A DNA stretch of 64,000 bases from Mesostigma viride (Eukaryota; Streptophyta; Mesostigmatophyceae; Mesostigmatales; Mesostigmataceae): contig RPFO01001628.1 in assembly GCA_009746045.1 (NCBI GenBank), forward strand, positions 1 through 64,000. Direction: 5' to 3'. The translations under genes were made by a program, and so were the position numbers. Below, one piece after another: positions 37,401 to 47,931 of this stretch (position 1 is its first letter; every line of letters begins with the position of its first letter). The notes beneath the pieces were generated by a model. It was not told where the DNA came from and ran no database searches. It saw only the letters and a list, made by a program, of their open reading frames with translations.

Positions 37401-37574
37401 TCATCTAGACGGTGACAAATAGCGAATGTTGTCACGATGTTGAGTTTTCATAAGGCAACGCACCCGAGAAGACAACTGCCGAGAAGAGGACTGCCCGACG
37501 TCAGCAACATTTCTGGTTAACAGAAGCAGACACAGTGCAGCAAATAGTGTAAATTTTGCCCCAAAACTCGACAT
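28218..37574 (-). CDS. Gamma-glutamyl hydrolase-like protein (six exons), catalytic Cys replaced by Gly
   Basis: Exons: 37574-37464, 37301-36902, 35012-34885, 33784-33662, 31866-31747 and 28508-28218. All borders are GT-AG and all phases agree, giving 390 residues. Exon 1 encodes a signal peptide (FTLFAALCLLLLTRN), fitting a lumenal, vacuolar or secreted enzyme. The family is peptidase C26, a class I glutamine amidotransferase-like fold that trims folate polyglutamates. Matches include RPVIGILALPV, SYVRWVEAGGARVVPI, DFFPLWATGLGFQRL, MPLDLTG, FLSTVEG and YGTQWHPEKAPWEW. The nucleophile motif is normally GTCLGF; here it is ATGLGF, with codon GGC at 36959-36957 (residue 152). The usual FPGG segment reads WTGE. 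The catalytic His (QWHPEK) remains. Hydrolase activity is therefore unlikely; a binding or regulatory role, or early decay, is inferred. A C-terminal extension of about 40 residues is present. Introns 2-5 are 1.1-3.2 kb and filled with repeats. Confidence 0.88.
28800..29060. repeat. Three diverged ~70-bp repeats in hydrolase intron 5
   Basis: GATGGGATCC(G/A)CACC(A/C)GATGATGC recurs at about 28877, 28940 and 29015, each followed by GTTAGC/TTAGCC-like sequence. Confidence 0.65.
29080..29310. repeat. Inverted copy of the dispersed repeat at 21040-21480
   Basis: Contains the reverse complements of the CTCAGCAGAGAGT, CTCTGGGTGCA and CTGCAGGT blocks of the 21-kb copies. It lies in intron 5 of the hydrolase gene, just before A/T-rich AAATTAAAGAAG-type repeats (29316-29390). 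Confidence 0.6.
29480..31169. mobile_element. piggyBac-type transposon, 1690 bp, non-autonomous
   Basis: The ends are CCCCTCATTGGTC and its exact inverse, and TTAA flanks both sides (29476-29479 and 31170-31173). A TTAA target and CCC-starting ends define piggyBac. Both subterminal regions carry GCCGAT...ATCGGC hairpins. No transposase is recognised inside, so it was probably moved in trans. It sits in intron 5 of the hydrolase gene. Confidence 0.88.
31427..31497. repeat. (AAT)n/(AAAT)n microsatellite in hydrolase intron 5
   Basis: About 17 AAT units with one variant, followed by AAAT units. Confidence 0.9.
31867..33661. other. Hydrolase intron 4, no other gene seen
   Basis: About 1.8 kb. 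A segment near 32705-32760 resembles the 3' half of a tRNA (TTCGAATCC box and a terminal ACCA), but no complete cloverleaf was found; it may be a SINE remnant. The rest is unremarkable. Confidence 0.4.
33807..33904. repeat. 49-bp perfect tandem duplication in hydrolase intron 3
   Basis: Two identical 49-bp units (33807-33855 and 33856-33904) start GTGTTGGAGGCAGCACGC, 23 bp from the acceptor side of exon 4. Confidence 0.9.
35299..35445. repeat. 37-bp tandem repeat, about four copies, in hydrolase intron 2
   Basis: Units of GGGCTTGACAAC...GATAGGGCTCCGTGAGATGTA with small differences. Confidence 0.8.
36395..36610. repeat. Diverged ~65-bp tandem repeat, three copies, in hydrolase intron 2
   Basis: Units share CCTC(C/A)AATAG, ACTGATGACAC-like and CTAGTGAACAA-like blocks, and two share CAACC(A/G)CATGGAGAACTC. 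Confidence 0.65.
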
Positions 37575-39387
37575 TTGTTATTGGTTCTACGCGGGGACCA
37601 TTTGTTCATCACTTTGCGTTTCTAAGTTGTCAGAGTGTCACGTGGTGAAAGCTATCTTGACCATAAGTCGAGTCTTGATACGCGTAAGTTTACAGCATCC
37701 ATGGACGTCAAATCAAGCACCCTTTGTCTGAATCCCGAGCTGCCGCAACTAGAACATTTAATTGTGGTCTAAATTAATTAAAAATCGCAAGTGGGCGCAG
37801 GAACGCCTACGGTAATTTATGGCAATTTTGGCGACCTTGGGAGAAATATGTTAATGAAAACGGGCACACATAATTGAATCGACTTGGCTTCATGTGAAAC
37901 CATACAGACAAAACGCACGTGTGTTCGGCAATTCATCGGCAAAAGTTTGCCACAGACTAGCAGCGAATATTCGGCGTGGCGCCCGGCGGGCGTACCGTCA
38001 TTATACCCATTTTGCGGCGTAAATATACCCAACTTTGCGGCCCGGCGCCCGGCGGTCCGGCCGGGGAGCCGGGCTGGCGCATGAAAGCGTGGGTTAAGCG
38101 GTGCAGTTGCTGCCAGCGCGGCACCGGCTCGGGCAGAGATATTGTTGATAGCGGCCGGGCAGCGACGCTACCGCCAGCTGTTGCTTGTCCTCTACCGCCA
38201 CCTCTACCTAACCCACATCTAACACTACCTAAGTTAGTGAGGCCGCCTCTACTTAAACCCTGTGCGAAAGACGAGCGTGACGAACTGCATCTCAATGCAT
38301 TAACATAACTGAGTACGACTGTAACTATATGCCATAGGCCATTCAACCCAAAACCCGTTTACTCCAGGATCATGAAGGAAACACTACCGACTACACTGCC
38401 ATGACCCTAGCTAATATGTGTTAATTCATAACACACGCCGAGTGCCAACCCGAGGGGTAGTAGGTTGTGCATAAATGATCACCAACGGTCCAGCATGCTC
38501 GGGCCGACTACATGGCCCTCGCCTACAGATACACATATGCACGCTGGTCCACTACATGCTACCGACGAAGGATAAGGGCCACTACTAAAGTACGCGGCGC
38601 GGCGCCAAATGCACCCATTACAGTTAGTGCAGGCTGAGAACTGGGAAGCTCGGTGCACGCAGACAATGCCAAATGGCTTGTGTGGAAACGACGAGACACC
38701 TTGGCATTAGGATAGAATGGCACATATACTGCTGGTCAGCCGTCACTTGCGGCTGACCAGACTTTGCGTAAGTTAAGCCTAACTTACTGATCCTGGACGG
38801 ACTAGCCTATCAGTTACAACCTGATCTAGTCAGTCCTAACATGACAACTACAGTCCCGGTACTGAGGTACCGGCTCATCACGTACTGAGTATAGCCACGT
38901 GTCCATGCCACGACTGCTCTAGTCCAGCACCGTCCCAGTACCCAAGTGGGTGCCGGCGGTGCTGGCACGTGTCCACTTAGGCTACAGGCGGGAGACTTAG
39001 ACTAACTCCCACTTTAAGTTTTCTTTGGGTTTCAACAGAAACACACATAGCCATCAAATGGACGCAGCCATTCCCAATGCCTTAAAAAACTGTCAGATAA
39101 CCTACTAGGACCCAAAGGTCACCTCACACATGTACAAGAGATGCATTAAAAAGGCCCCATGTCTCAAGCATGGTTTCTTAACTGAGTGAGATGGGTGCTC
39201 AGGCCCCAGCATGTCATGGTCATCCAAACAGTGTCTCCAAAATTTTATTCAATAAATAACACATTCATCATGTCCCAACTTTCTAGACCAGTGCTTCTCA
39301 CTGTCAGAAAACTACCCAGCTGCCACTGCAGCCTTTCAGCTGCAGTATTAGGCAGGGGGTCATGGGCTAACATGTACAACGTGCCAG
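37575..39387. other. Intergenic: hydrolase promoter side and 3' flank of Copia-like fossil A
   Basis: No coding gene is supported. A strong hairpin GGTCAGCCG...CGGCTGACC lies at about 38737-38760. The 3' long terminal repeat of fossil A, if present, should lie between about 38400 and 39380, but no partner copy exists in the window to prove it. Confidence 0.4.
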
Positions 39388-42300
39388 TCACTTCAGACTG
39401 TAACCAGGGTTCATCAACCCATACAAGACCTGGTATTGTGGTCCTGCTGCTTGTGGCACCTTGGTCAGTGCATCTGCAGCATTGTCTTTGTCCCTGACGT
39501 GGGCTTTAGACTCCAGGTACTTGCATTCCTGTTTTAGCACAATCCAATCCAGGTCCGAGTGTACAGCCAAAGGATTGGCAAGGAAAGAGATGATAGATTG
39601 AGAGTCAGTCAGCAAATGTGCTTTCACTCCTGCAGAGCTACCAGCCTGGTGTTGAAGCCAGACCAGCAAGTGATTGAGATACCTTGCATGCAAGACAGAA
39701 GATACCACAGCCCTGCATTCAGCTACATTGCTACTCACAGCTTTCCTCTTGTGCAATCTACTGAACCAGGAGACTAGTGACTTCTTCCCACCTTGGTTAT
39801 GCAGGAAAAACAATCCAGCCTCTCTGGCTTGAACCTTGGTAACTACCCTGGACTCCATTGAACTATCCATCATGCACGTGATGTGAATGGGAGTAAACAG
39901 GTCCAGTGAGTGAAGCATCAAAGGTGGACCATCATGCAACAACTGCTTGATTGCCCGTGCTCCTACCTCCTGTAGTACCTCATCATCTACCCTGCTCACA
40001 AAAGCCAGGTGGGGTGCACATGTAGCACATAGCCAACCAAGCTTGCCTCTAATGGTAGGGCACATGTCAGGGGTGATGTGAACAGGCAGGACATCCAGAC
40101 AAGACTTAATGTATTCAGCAGAGGCCTGCATGGAACAAACCCAGCTGCCCTGCTGCTGCAGCAACTCAAGCATCATGCCACAGAACTTGACTGGCTCCTT
40201 GCCCAGCTCTAGCTGCTGCTTGCCAATCTCAAAACTGGCAGACACCTGAGCTATGAAAGCATCCACTGCAGCTCTAGGACCTGAGATTAACTGATCATCC
40301 CCATGCCAGACAAACATCATCATTCCATCAGGGTGTGGGATGACAAACAAGCAAGGGTCAATGTCATCATAGGTGGCCCCTAGCTTCATGAATACCTCCT
40401 GTGCAGACAGCCTAAAAATTTTTGGAGCTGACTGCAACCCTTCAACCCCCAGGTTTGGCCTCAACAAGGGTTGAACAATATCCCTGTGCCACACCTTAGG
40501 AGTATTCACCACGTATACCTGACCTCTCCAGACCTGCTGTGCTATGGCAGGGTCCCCCTTTAGAAAGGCTCTTTTGATATCTGTGGCTTTACACACATAA
40601 TCCTTCCCTGTATTAAGCTGATGCAAAAACAAGGAAAGCAACACCTTGAGAGACGTTTGCTGAATACCAGGAGTATAAAGCTCAGCCTCTGTCAGCTCTG
40701 TAGAGCCCCTGAACTCAGTGACACATGGCCTAGCATGGAAAATGGGTGGTCCCCCATCAGCCTGAGGTTTATGCTTGCACACAAACTTTAACCTTAGCTT
40801 CTTGGCTCCAGCTGGCATAGCATCAAGAGGAGTCACAGGTGGTGTGTGTGTGGGACTACGTGCATCTGGAACAACCCACTCCTCCCTGGCTTTGGTAAAA
40901 GCCTCCAGCCACTTAAGAAACCCAATCTGCGTCTGGCAGTCCCGTACAATATCATCATAGGACAGGGGAGACATGGATGCAACATCCCATCTACCAAGCC
41001 CAAACGCTGAAGGGTGTAGCTTTTGAGAGTGTATGAGGTCCTCCACACACGGTTCCTGACCTGGGAGGTACTTGGGCTTAACTGCATTGATGGCAGCATC
41101 CAACCCAGTGCTAATCTGGCTCAAAGGGATTTTAAAATGATCTAGAGGCACCTGTCCTACCCCTGCCACACTCAACCTCCCAGCTGAGATGACAACACCA
41201 GGGTAAGATACAAAAGGTTCCCCTAACAGGGCATTCCCTGAGTAACCCTCAACCACCTGAAATGGAGTGGGCATACCCAAGATTTGAATGCTCACCTGAC
41301 CTTTGACCTGCATTTTGGTTTTGCCTGAAAAATCTGACACTCTAGCCCATGGTGAGGCCTTCATTTTCAGACCAGATACAGCTGCTGCACTGATGATACT
41401 CACCTGTGCTTGGGTGTCTACAGCCAAAATACTAGGATCTTGACCTGCATCCCCTACAGCATTGACCTGTGCTGTACCTGTTGCCACAACTGCTTTAGTG
41501 TTGTGTGCCTTGTGCAAGGCCTTAAGAATCTCAGCAAATGACTTCCTGGGAACGACAGGATCTGCTCTTTTGTGACTCCTCCAGGTGTGAGGGAGGTGCT
41601 ACCTGCTGCTCACCCTGTGCACCGTCCTCCTGCCCAGGTGGACTATTGGGTTGTAGTGGGGCTGCACTACTGAGGAACACAGGAGCTTCTACTGTGGTAC
41701 TAGTGCTTGCATCAATGACGTCCTTAGCCAATTCATTGGGTGAGATCAATCCACCAGACTCCTGCTCTGAATCCATGTCCAAGAATTCTACCCCTGACAC
41801 GTCTGCCAGTGGTGGGTAATAAAGCTTGAGTCTATGCTTGCTGACCACACGCTCTCTGTCATGTTGTATAGTGACTGCAGTCCCTTCTTCATGAATTTTG
41901 GTGACTACAGCTGGACCGTGCCATCTGGCAGAGTGTGCTCTTCCTCTGTCACCCTCTCTGAAAAACAACACATGGTCCCCCACTTCAAACACAGGCCTGG
42001 CATTATTTTTGTCTTTCTTTGCCAGCAACTTGGCTAAGTGCTGCCTTTGTGTGTTGTAGTGAGTGTGTACCTCTGAAGCATAGCTGCCTGACTGAAGGCC
42101 AGTTGGGGTGATTTCCCCAAAAGGTGAGGACATTATTGGTTTGGCGTTTAGCTGGGTAGTCACCCCTGCTGCCCAAGATGCCCTGTCAGCATAGCTACCA
42201 GAGTCAGCCAACCTGGATGGCATTTTTCTTATCACATCCCTGATGGCTCTCATGGTACGTTCTACCAACCCCTGACGTTCATGATCTTGAGCCCCAGACA

Positions 42301-43795
42301 CTTCTATCTTGGGCAGGTCATTCCTGTCCTGGATGCAGAGAAACTGCTGATCCAGCATTACTTTTTCAATGGGGTGAAAACGTGCCAAGGCTATCTGTAA
42401 AGCTCTGTGCAGCTGCTCTTTATCCATCCCAGGCAGAGGCTCCACTACCACAAACCTTGACCAGGCATCCTTTATGACTAGGTAGTATACCGTGTCCTTC
42501 ACCACGTGTATAACATCCCCAACCAGTTTGCCTCTAGCCAGTGGTGGTGTGGCCACATGCCATTTTCTGGGCTTAGGAGCATATAGCTGACATTGCTCAC
42601 AGTGCTTACGTACGTGCCTGCACATCTGTTCCAGATCATGGCCTTGTATTTTATTGGCTAGCCTTTCAGCCACAGCCTCATGGCCCATAACCTTGTGCAG
42701 TTGCTCTGCTAGAGCACCATACGTGATTACCTTTTCTGCTGCTGCACTAAGGGAAGCTATGGTGGGGTCACGCATCATGTGTGACAGTGTCATGTCATAT
42801 GCCACTTCCCAATCCACATCATCACACTCAGGCAACACTTGGCAGACAGAAGGTAACAGGAAACCATTTGTGAAAAATGGTGAGGGTAGCTTACAGGAGT
42901 CTCCCTGGTCTGCTGCCCCCGCGCGGTTGTAGCGCCCTGGCGTGTTCTTGTTGTGCCTGGGAGCCGTGCAGCGCGCTCCTGCTGCAATGGGGTGACGTGT
43001 TTTCCAGCATCCAGGACAAACATCAACGTCAGAACCATAGTCGGGTTTGCCCTTCCAGCAATCATCTTTTAGGTGCCCCTTACAAAGGCACCTAGTACAA
43101 TGTTTGGTGGGGTCATGAGGCAACCTCTTGTCCCCCCCTGCTGGCTTAGCACCCGCTGGCTTGCTAGCTCCCCCACTTTGTTTTCTGTTTTTGTTGTTAA
43201 ATTATTCTTCCCCCCCCCTTGTTTCCACCTCCCCCACTTTTATTGTTTTTTTTTTATCCCCCCCATTACCGCCTTCACCTGGGCCACCAGCGACTGCAAC
43301 TGCTTTTTAGAGAGCCCCGTACCCGAGGCCTCCTTCCCTGCTTCACCTTTACATCCTTGGCTGCAGCAGCAAATGGCTCTAGGCACTGCTGCACATAAGC
43401 CATTGCTTTCCTGAAGTCCTCCCACTTATCCTTCAGACCTGCCAGTATAACTGACAGCGTGGTAGGGTCCAGTTCTGCCTTTTGCAACCATAGGTGTACT
43501 AGGTACTTGGCATTGAGCTTCTTAAGCTCCTCATCCCCTTCTATGTACATGACATACTTCTTGTTGTCACTGACATAGTCACGCTTGTTGACCTTGTACG
43601 CCTCTATCCACTGGAAGCCCTTAAGTACTTCTAAGTGCTCCCCCGTGGTGACGAGTGCCCTAAGGTCTACCATGAACTGTGCCCACAAAACATTTTCTGC
43701 CACATCCACCCCACTGCTGGCACGCTTTTGGTACAATGGTACCAACTGTTGGATGGGCTTGGCAGATTGATGTATAGATAGGTGTGGATGCACGG

Positions 43796-43885
<90 letters not shown>

Positions 43886-43910
43886 AGTTGTTGCTGCAGT
43901 TGTTGCTGCA

Positions 43911-43957
<47 letters not shown>

Positions 43958-44057
43958 AGTTGCTGCTCCAGCTGGACCACTTGTTTCTGCACCTCTTGAC
44001 GCAGCTGCAAACCAAGCTCTTCAACCTCAGCTCTTGCTTTGGTTCTCCATAGCTCGT
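39388..44057 (-). mobile_element. Ty1/Copia-like LTR retrotransposon fossil A (internal region)
   Basis: Reading on the minus strand, the parts are as follows. The gag-like region has a long poly-Gln tract (about 43280-44010). A CCHC knuckle (CTRCLCKGHLKDDC) and an integrase region follow (about 41530-43120). Then come an aspartic-protease-like segment (AVDTQAQVSIIS), a Copia-type reverse transcriptase and RNase H with TDSQSIISFLANP (about 39390-41520). Integrase comes before protease, unlike the standard Copia order. Terminal repeats are not identified. The pol part looks nearly whole; the 5' part is broken, with a few breaks. Moderately young, judged from the long open frames. Confidence 0.8.
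43795..43955. repeat. (CTG)n trinucleotide repeat (poly-Gln tract of fossil A gag)
   Basis: Long CTG runs, interrupted by CAGTTGTTG blocks. The minus strand reads poly-glutamine. Confidence 0.95.
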
Positions 44058-45133
44058 TACATCTCTCTCATCGTCTGGTCCACGCCCACCAGTACGGGGG
44101 TCGGCGGCGGCAGCGGCTGGGTACGCTCTGGCTGGGTGCGCTCTGGCTGCCGGCGTTTCTCTGCCAGCTGGGAGGACTTGGCTTTGATGTTCCGCTTGGG
44201 TCGCTGTTGTGCGTTGGTGACGTCCATCAAAGGCGTGGCTGCCTCTGGGGGCTTCACTGTGGGCGGGGGGGCACGCACTCGCATCCCCCGGCTAGGCGCC
44301 GGAGACCTCACCGCTGCAGCAGGACCTGAATACAAGGCAAGGGCGGGGTCCCTAGGAAATCCTGTCGTCAAGATGCATGGGGCCTCAGCGAGGAACGGTC
44401 CCATGTCATCTGGGACACCAGCTCACCTTGGTGCGACTGGGCCCAGGCGAGAGTGCGCTCAATACGCTCGTTTCGCGCACTCTCCGGAAATGTGTCAACT
44501 ACCTTGAATCCGGGGATGTGCCCAGTGGCAGGATCACGATCGACGACCATGCACACCACATCTGTCATCTTGATGGTAGAGGATCTCCCCCGTGCCGCAT
44601 TTGTGTATGCCGATTTTAATGTTTTCTTTGTTGTGTAGGTCGTTTGGGCGACCAGCACCGCTTGCGGCTGATGGTCAGCCCCCCCCCCACGACCCCGAGG
44701 GTATCCCAGCCAGAAATTTCCACGACAGACAGTGCCATCGGTCCACTGCGGCTAAAAGACCTTGCAGTAGGGACCGGCGTGCCATCGTCCCGCTTTTCAG
44801 GAACGCCGGCCTCAGGTAGAGGGGAAGAGAACAGAGCCTTCTTAGTGGCGTCCAGCCCCGAACCCGGGTTTGAATGAACATGCTCGTCGGCAGGACGCGG
44901 AGGAGACACCCCGGAATCTTTCTCGTTTGTCGCATTTGCAGCCCCATCATGATGGAAGTCATCTTCTGCCCTTGCAGCTGCATCATCACCATGATCAAAG
45001 TCATCTTCCATGCCCTTGCAGCTGCATCATCACAACCACCATCATCATCGAAATTCAGGTCATCCTCGGTGATGCGCCTGCGAAACGAAACACCCGGGCA
45101 CTATGGGCTGATAGTGGAAGGCTCCGTGGGCTT

Positions 45134-45482
45134 AGTTGAGTAACTCTAGAGCCCTAGGATCTGGCTCTGAGTTCCCCATGTCCGTCCGCACGCCTTCCGC
45201 TAGCGTCCGCTCAGCCGCCGGCTATAATCCGGCGGTCCGATGCGGGCGACCGGTCTAAGGGCGGCGCCTAGGGCCGGCGCCACCTAGGCCCCAGTCCGGG
45301 GCCTTATCCGGGTCAGTACGGACGGCTAGCTTGTCCCACGGTTACGGCTATATAACCGGATAGGGTTTGCTGGCTAAGACATAAACCAGTGGTGGGCCAG
45401 CTCCGACAGCAGTTCTCTGTGTTCACCTTATCCCAAGCTCAACGTGACCGACCGCCATAGCTGAGCCGGTCGGGCTTTAACT
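45134..45482 (+). repeat. 5' long terminal repeat of element B
   Basis: Begins AGTTGAGTAACTC, ends GGGCTTTAACT; 349 bp. Matched by 51842-52186. Confidence 0.9.
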
Positions 45483-45501
45483 TGTATTCATAAAAATCCC
45501 G

Positions 45502-46680
45502 ATGGCTTCCGGTACACGGAGCCGCACGGGCGAACACACAGATACGCCAAGTGGCGAGGCCGCAGGGTCCGTCCTGCCACGCTTTAGTGCGGACGAGGCC
45601 ACGAGGTTGATGCAAACCCTCGTGGCGCAACCTGAACTGGCCAAGCAGTTCAAGCATCTCATGCTGGCTGCTGACGATGCACTAAATCGCGGCCCTCTCA
45701 AGCAAACGGAGGTGCCCGCTGATCTACCGGCCGACTATACGGCGGACGACGCAGCAGATTTTCTAGCTGCTCTCAAGCGTCTGCGCGATGGACGCGCAGA
45801 CAAAGATTCGGAGCTGATTGGCAAGTTCCGTGCAGTATTCTGCAGTACAACAAAGCACCCAAACATTGCCAATCTAGTTCGCATTGCGGACGACAACAAA
45901 CAAACCTGGGAAGTTTTTTACAACGGTCTAGATGCCCACTTGTCGCGGTCTAAGGAAGAGGCCGACGAGCAAGCCTTCAACGACTTCGAGGGCTATGCAG
46001 TTAATAAGGCAAATTTGCCCGGGGCAGCACGTGATTTCCAGGTCTTCGTGCACAAGCATAAGCTGCTAGATACTCTCAAGCCCATTTTCCTGTGCAATCG
46101 ATTTCTCAAGAAATGCGACCTGTCGTCGGATGTGCATCTGACCATAGCGACGGAACTCAAAAAGAAGAGTGCCGTCAGTTTCGACGAGGGCATGCTGTAT
46201 TTGATCTCATGCTTCAAGAGTGCGCAGTCCAAGCCGGCTGCCTCGGCTGCTCTGCCATCCCTGCGCAAGGTGGATACCGGCGTGTCTTCTTCTTCAGGCG
46301 CAGAGGCCCCCATTACGCGGTCGGAGCTTACGGCCATCCTGAAAAAGGTCGTCGGCCACGGCAACAACGGGGGCCAGCGAGGGCGCAAGCGCGGGCATGG
46401 TGGCGACGCCAAGCAGGGTGATAATCCCCCGGCCAAGCGGCAGCAGGGGGCGTCTACTGACCGCAAGCAACGCTGTGAGCGCTGCTTCGGACGTCGCCAT
46501 GTCCGGGATGACTGCCGAGTTCGCCCGGACCTGGAGGCTGGAGCTCGAGGACAACCTTTGCCGCAAGTGCCACGACGTTCTGCGTGGTCACAGCGTGGAG
46601 GCGTGCAAGGCCAAGCGCATCGTCGTCCACGGCACACGCGAGGAGTGGGCAGAGCGACGGGCAGCACGAAAGTCAGGTGA
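45502..46680 (+). CDS. gag region of Copia-like element B
   Basis: The open frame starts 20 bases after the 5' terminal repeat. It has a helical capsid-like region (residues about 40-260), a low-complexity basic stretch (GQRGRKRGHGGDAKQ) and a CCHC knuckle (CERCFGRRHVRDDC) that would bind the element's RNA. It belongs with the integrase and polymerase region further right. Confidence 0.75.
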   Translation: MASGTRSRTGEHTDTPSGEAAGSVLPRFSADEATRLMQTLVAQPELAKQFKHLMLAADDALNRGPLKQTEVPADLPADYTADDAADFLAALKRLRDGRADKDSELIGKFRAVFCSTTKHPNIANLVRIADDNKQTWEVFYNGLDAHLSRSKEEADEQAFNDFEGYAVNKANLPGAARDFQVFVHKHKLLDTLKPIFLCNRFLKKCDLSSDVHLTIATELKKKSAVSFDEGMLYLISCFKSAQSKPAASAALPSLRKVDTGVSSSSGAEAPITRSELTAILKKVVGHGNNGGQRGRKRGHGGDAKQGDNPPAKRQQGASTDRKQRCERCFGRRHVRDDCRVRPDLEAGARGQPLPQVPRRSAWSQRGGVQGQAHRRPRHTRGVGRATGSTKVR

Positions 46681-47037
46681 GAGCACGCTCGATACCCCTT
46701 CTTTTGCTCAATGCGTCACGCTGAACCGGGCCGTCGTAGAGCCTGACGTCGTTCCTAAAAGCAACGTGACTGCATCCTCTGTCTCCTTCCGTGATGTGCT
46801 CACGCAATCTGTTGATGCTGCTCTGGCTCTGTCGCGCCAGGATCACGTGCTTCCTGAGCACGGGTCTACAATGCGTGACCTAGGCAATGTGGTGTCTTCT
46901 AGGTCGGGTGTGTACAACGCCGAGCGACCAAGCACTACTGCAGCACCCCAGCTAGATACTGGGGCGGTTGGGCCTATGAGGAATGTTGTGACAGTGCAAG
47001 AGAATGCTGGGCGGGCAGATGTTCTCGGTACACACCA

Positions 47038-47919
47038 AGTTACGTTAAATAGTGCCGGAACCTTTTGCCGCCTGAGGCAAATCGGTCCGTAACACTATTT
47101 TGCCCGGAATAACCACTTCCGAGCACCCAAGTTAATTCGGCCGAATTAACTTGGGTGCTCGGAAGTGGTTATTCCGGGCAAAATAGTGTTACGGACCGAT
47201 TTGCCTCAGGCGGCAAAAGGTTCCGGCACTATTTAACGTAACTAAAACCTGGCCTCATGGAGGGGGGACGAAGAGCCCGAGACATCCGCCTAGGCCGCTG
47301 AGCACGCACCACTAAATGCGCCGGAACTGCCTCAGTGAGGATTCGAACCCCTGACCTCCAAGGTGCACAGGTTTTAGTTACGTTAAATAGTGCCGGAACC
47401 TTTTGCCGCCTGAGGCAAATCGGTCCGTAACACTATTTTGCCCGGAATAACCACTTCCGAGCACCCAAGTTAATTCGGCCGAATTAACTTGGGTGCTCGG
47501 AAGTGGTTATTCCGGGCAAAATAGTGTTACGGACCGATTTGCCTCAGGCGGCAAAAGGTTCCGGCACTATTTAACGTAACTAAAACCTGGCCTCATGGAG
47601 GGGGGACGAAGAGCCCGAGACATCCGCCTAGGCCGCTGAGCACGCACCACTAAATGCGCCGGAACTGCCTCAGTGAGGATTCGAACCCCTGACCTCCAAG
47701 GTGCACAGGTTTTAGTTACGTTAAATAGTGCCGGAACCTTTTGCCGCCTGAGGCAAATCGGTCCGTAACACTATTTTGCCCGGAATAACCACTTCCGAGC
47801 ACCCAAGTTAATTCGGCCGAATTAACTTGGGTGCTCGGAAGTGGTTATTCCGGGCAAAATAGTGTTACGGACCGATTTGCCTCAGGCGGCAAAAGGTTCC
47901 GGCACTATTTAACGTAACT
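47038..47919. mobile_element. 882-bp element of three perfect 206-bp palindromes and two 132-bp spacers, inside element B
   Basis: The layout is P-S-P-S-P. P lies at 47038-47243, 47376-47581 and 47714-47919; S at 47244-47375 and 47582-47713; the period is 338. Each P is a perfect palindrome with 103-bp arms, starting AGTTACGTTAAATAGTGCC and centred on TTCGGCCGAA. CACCA flanks the whole element (47033-47037 and 47920-47924). S starts AAAACCTG and ends CAGGTTTT. On the minus strand S carries GGGGTTCGAATCCTC, like a tRNA T-arm. It is either a foldback DNA element or a miniature LTR-type element with palindromic terminal repeats. The copies appear identical, so it is very recent. Confidence 0.85.
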
Positions 47920-47931
47920 CACCACCCTAGT

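Noticed and set aside
37976-38308. Plus-strand 110-codon Pro-rich gene
   Set aside because: GC-rich frame with no similarity recognised and an overlapping frame on the other strand.
43782-44507. Plus-strand poly-Ala, poly-Cys and poly-Leu frames
   Set aside because: Shadows of the CTG repeat; the minus strand has the gag-like context.
47244-47375. Complete tRNA gene in the palindrome spacer
   Set aside because: Only a T-arm-like part on the minus strand; no full cloverleaf could be drawn.
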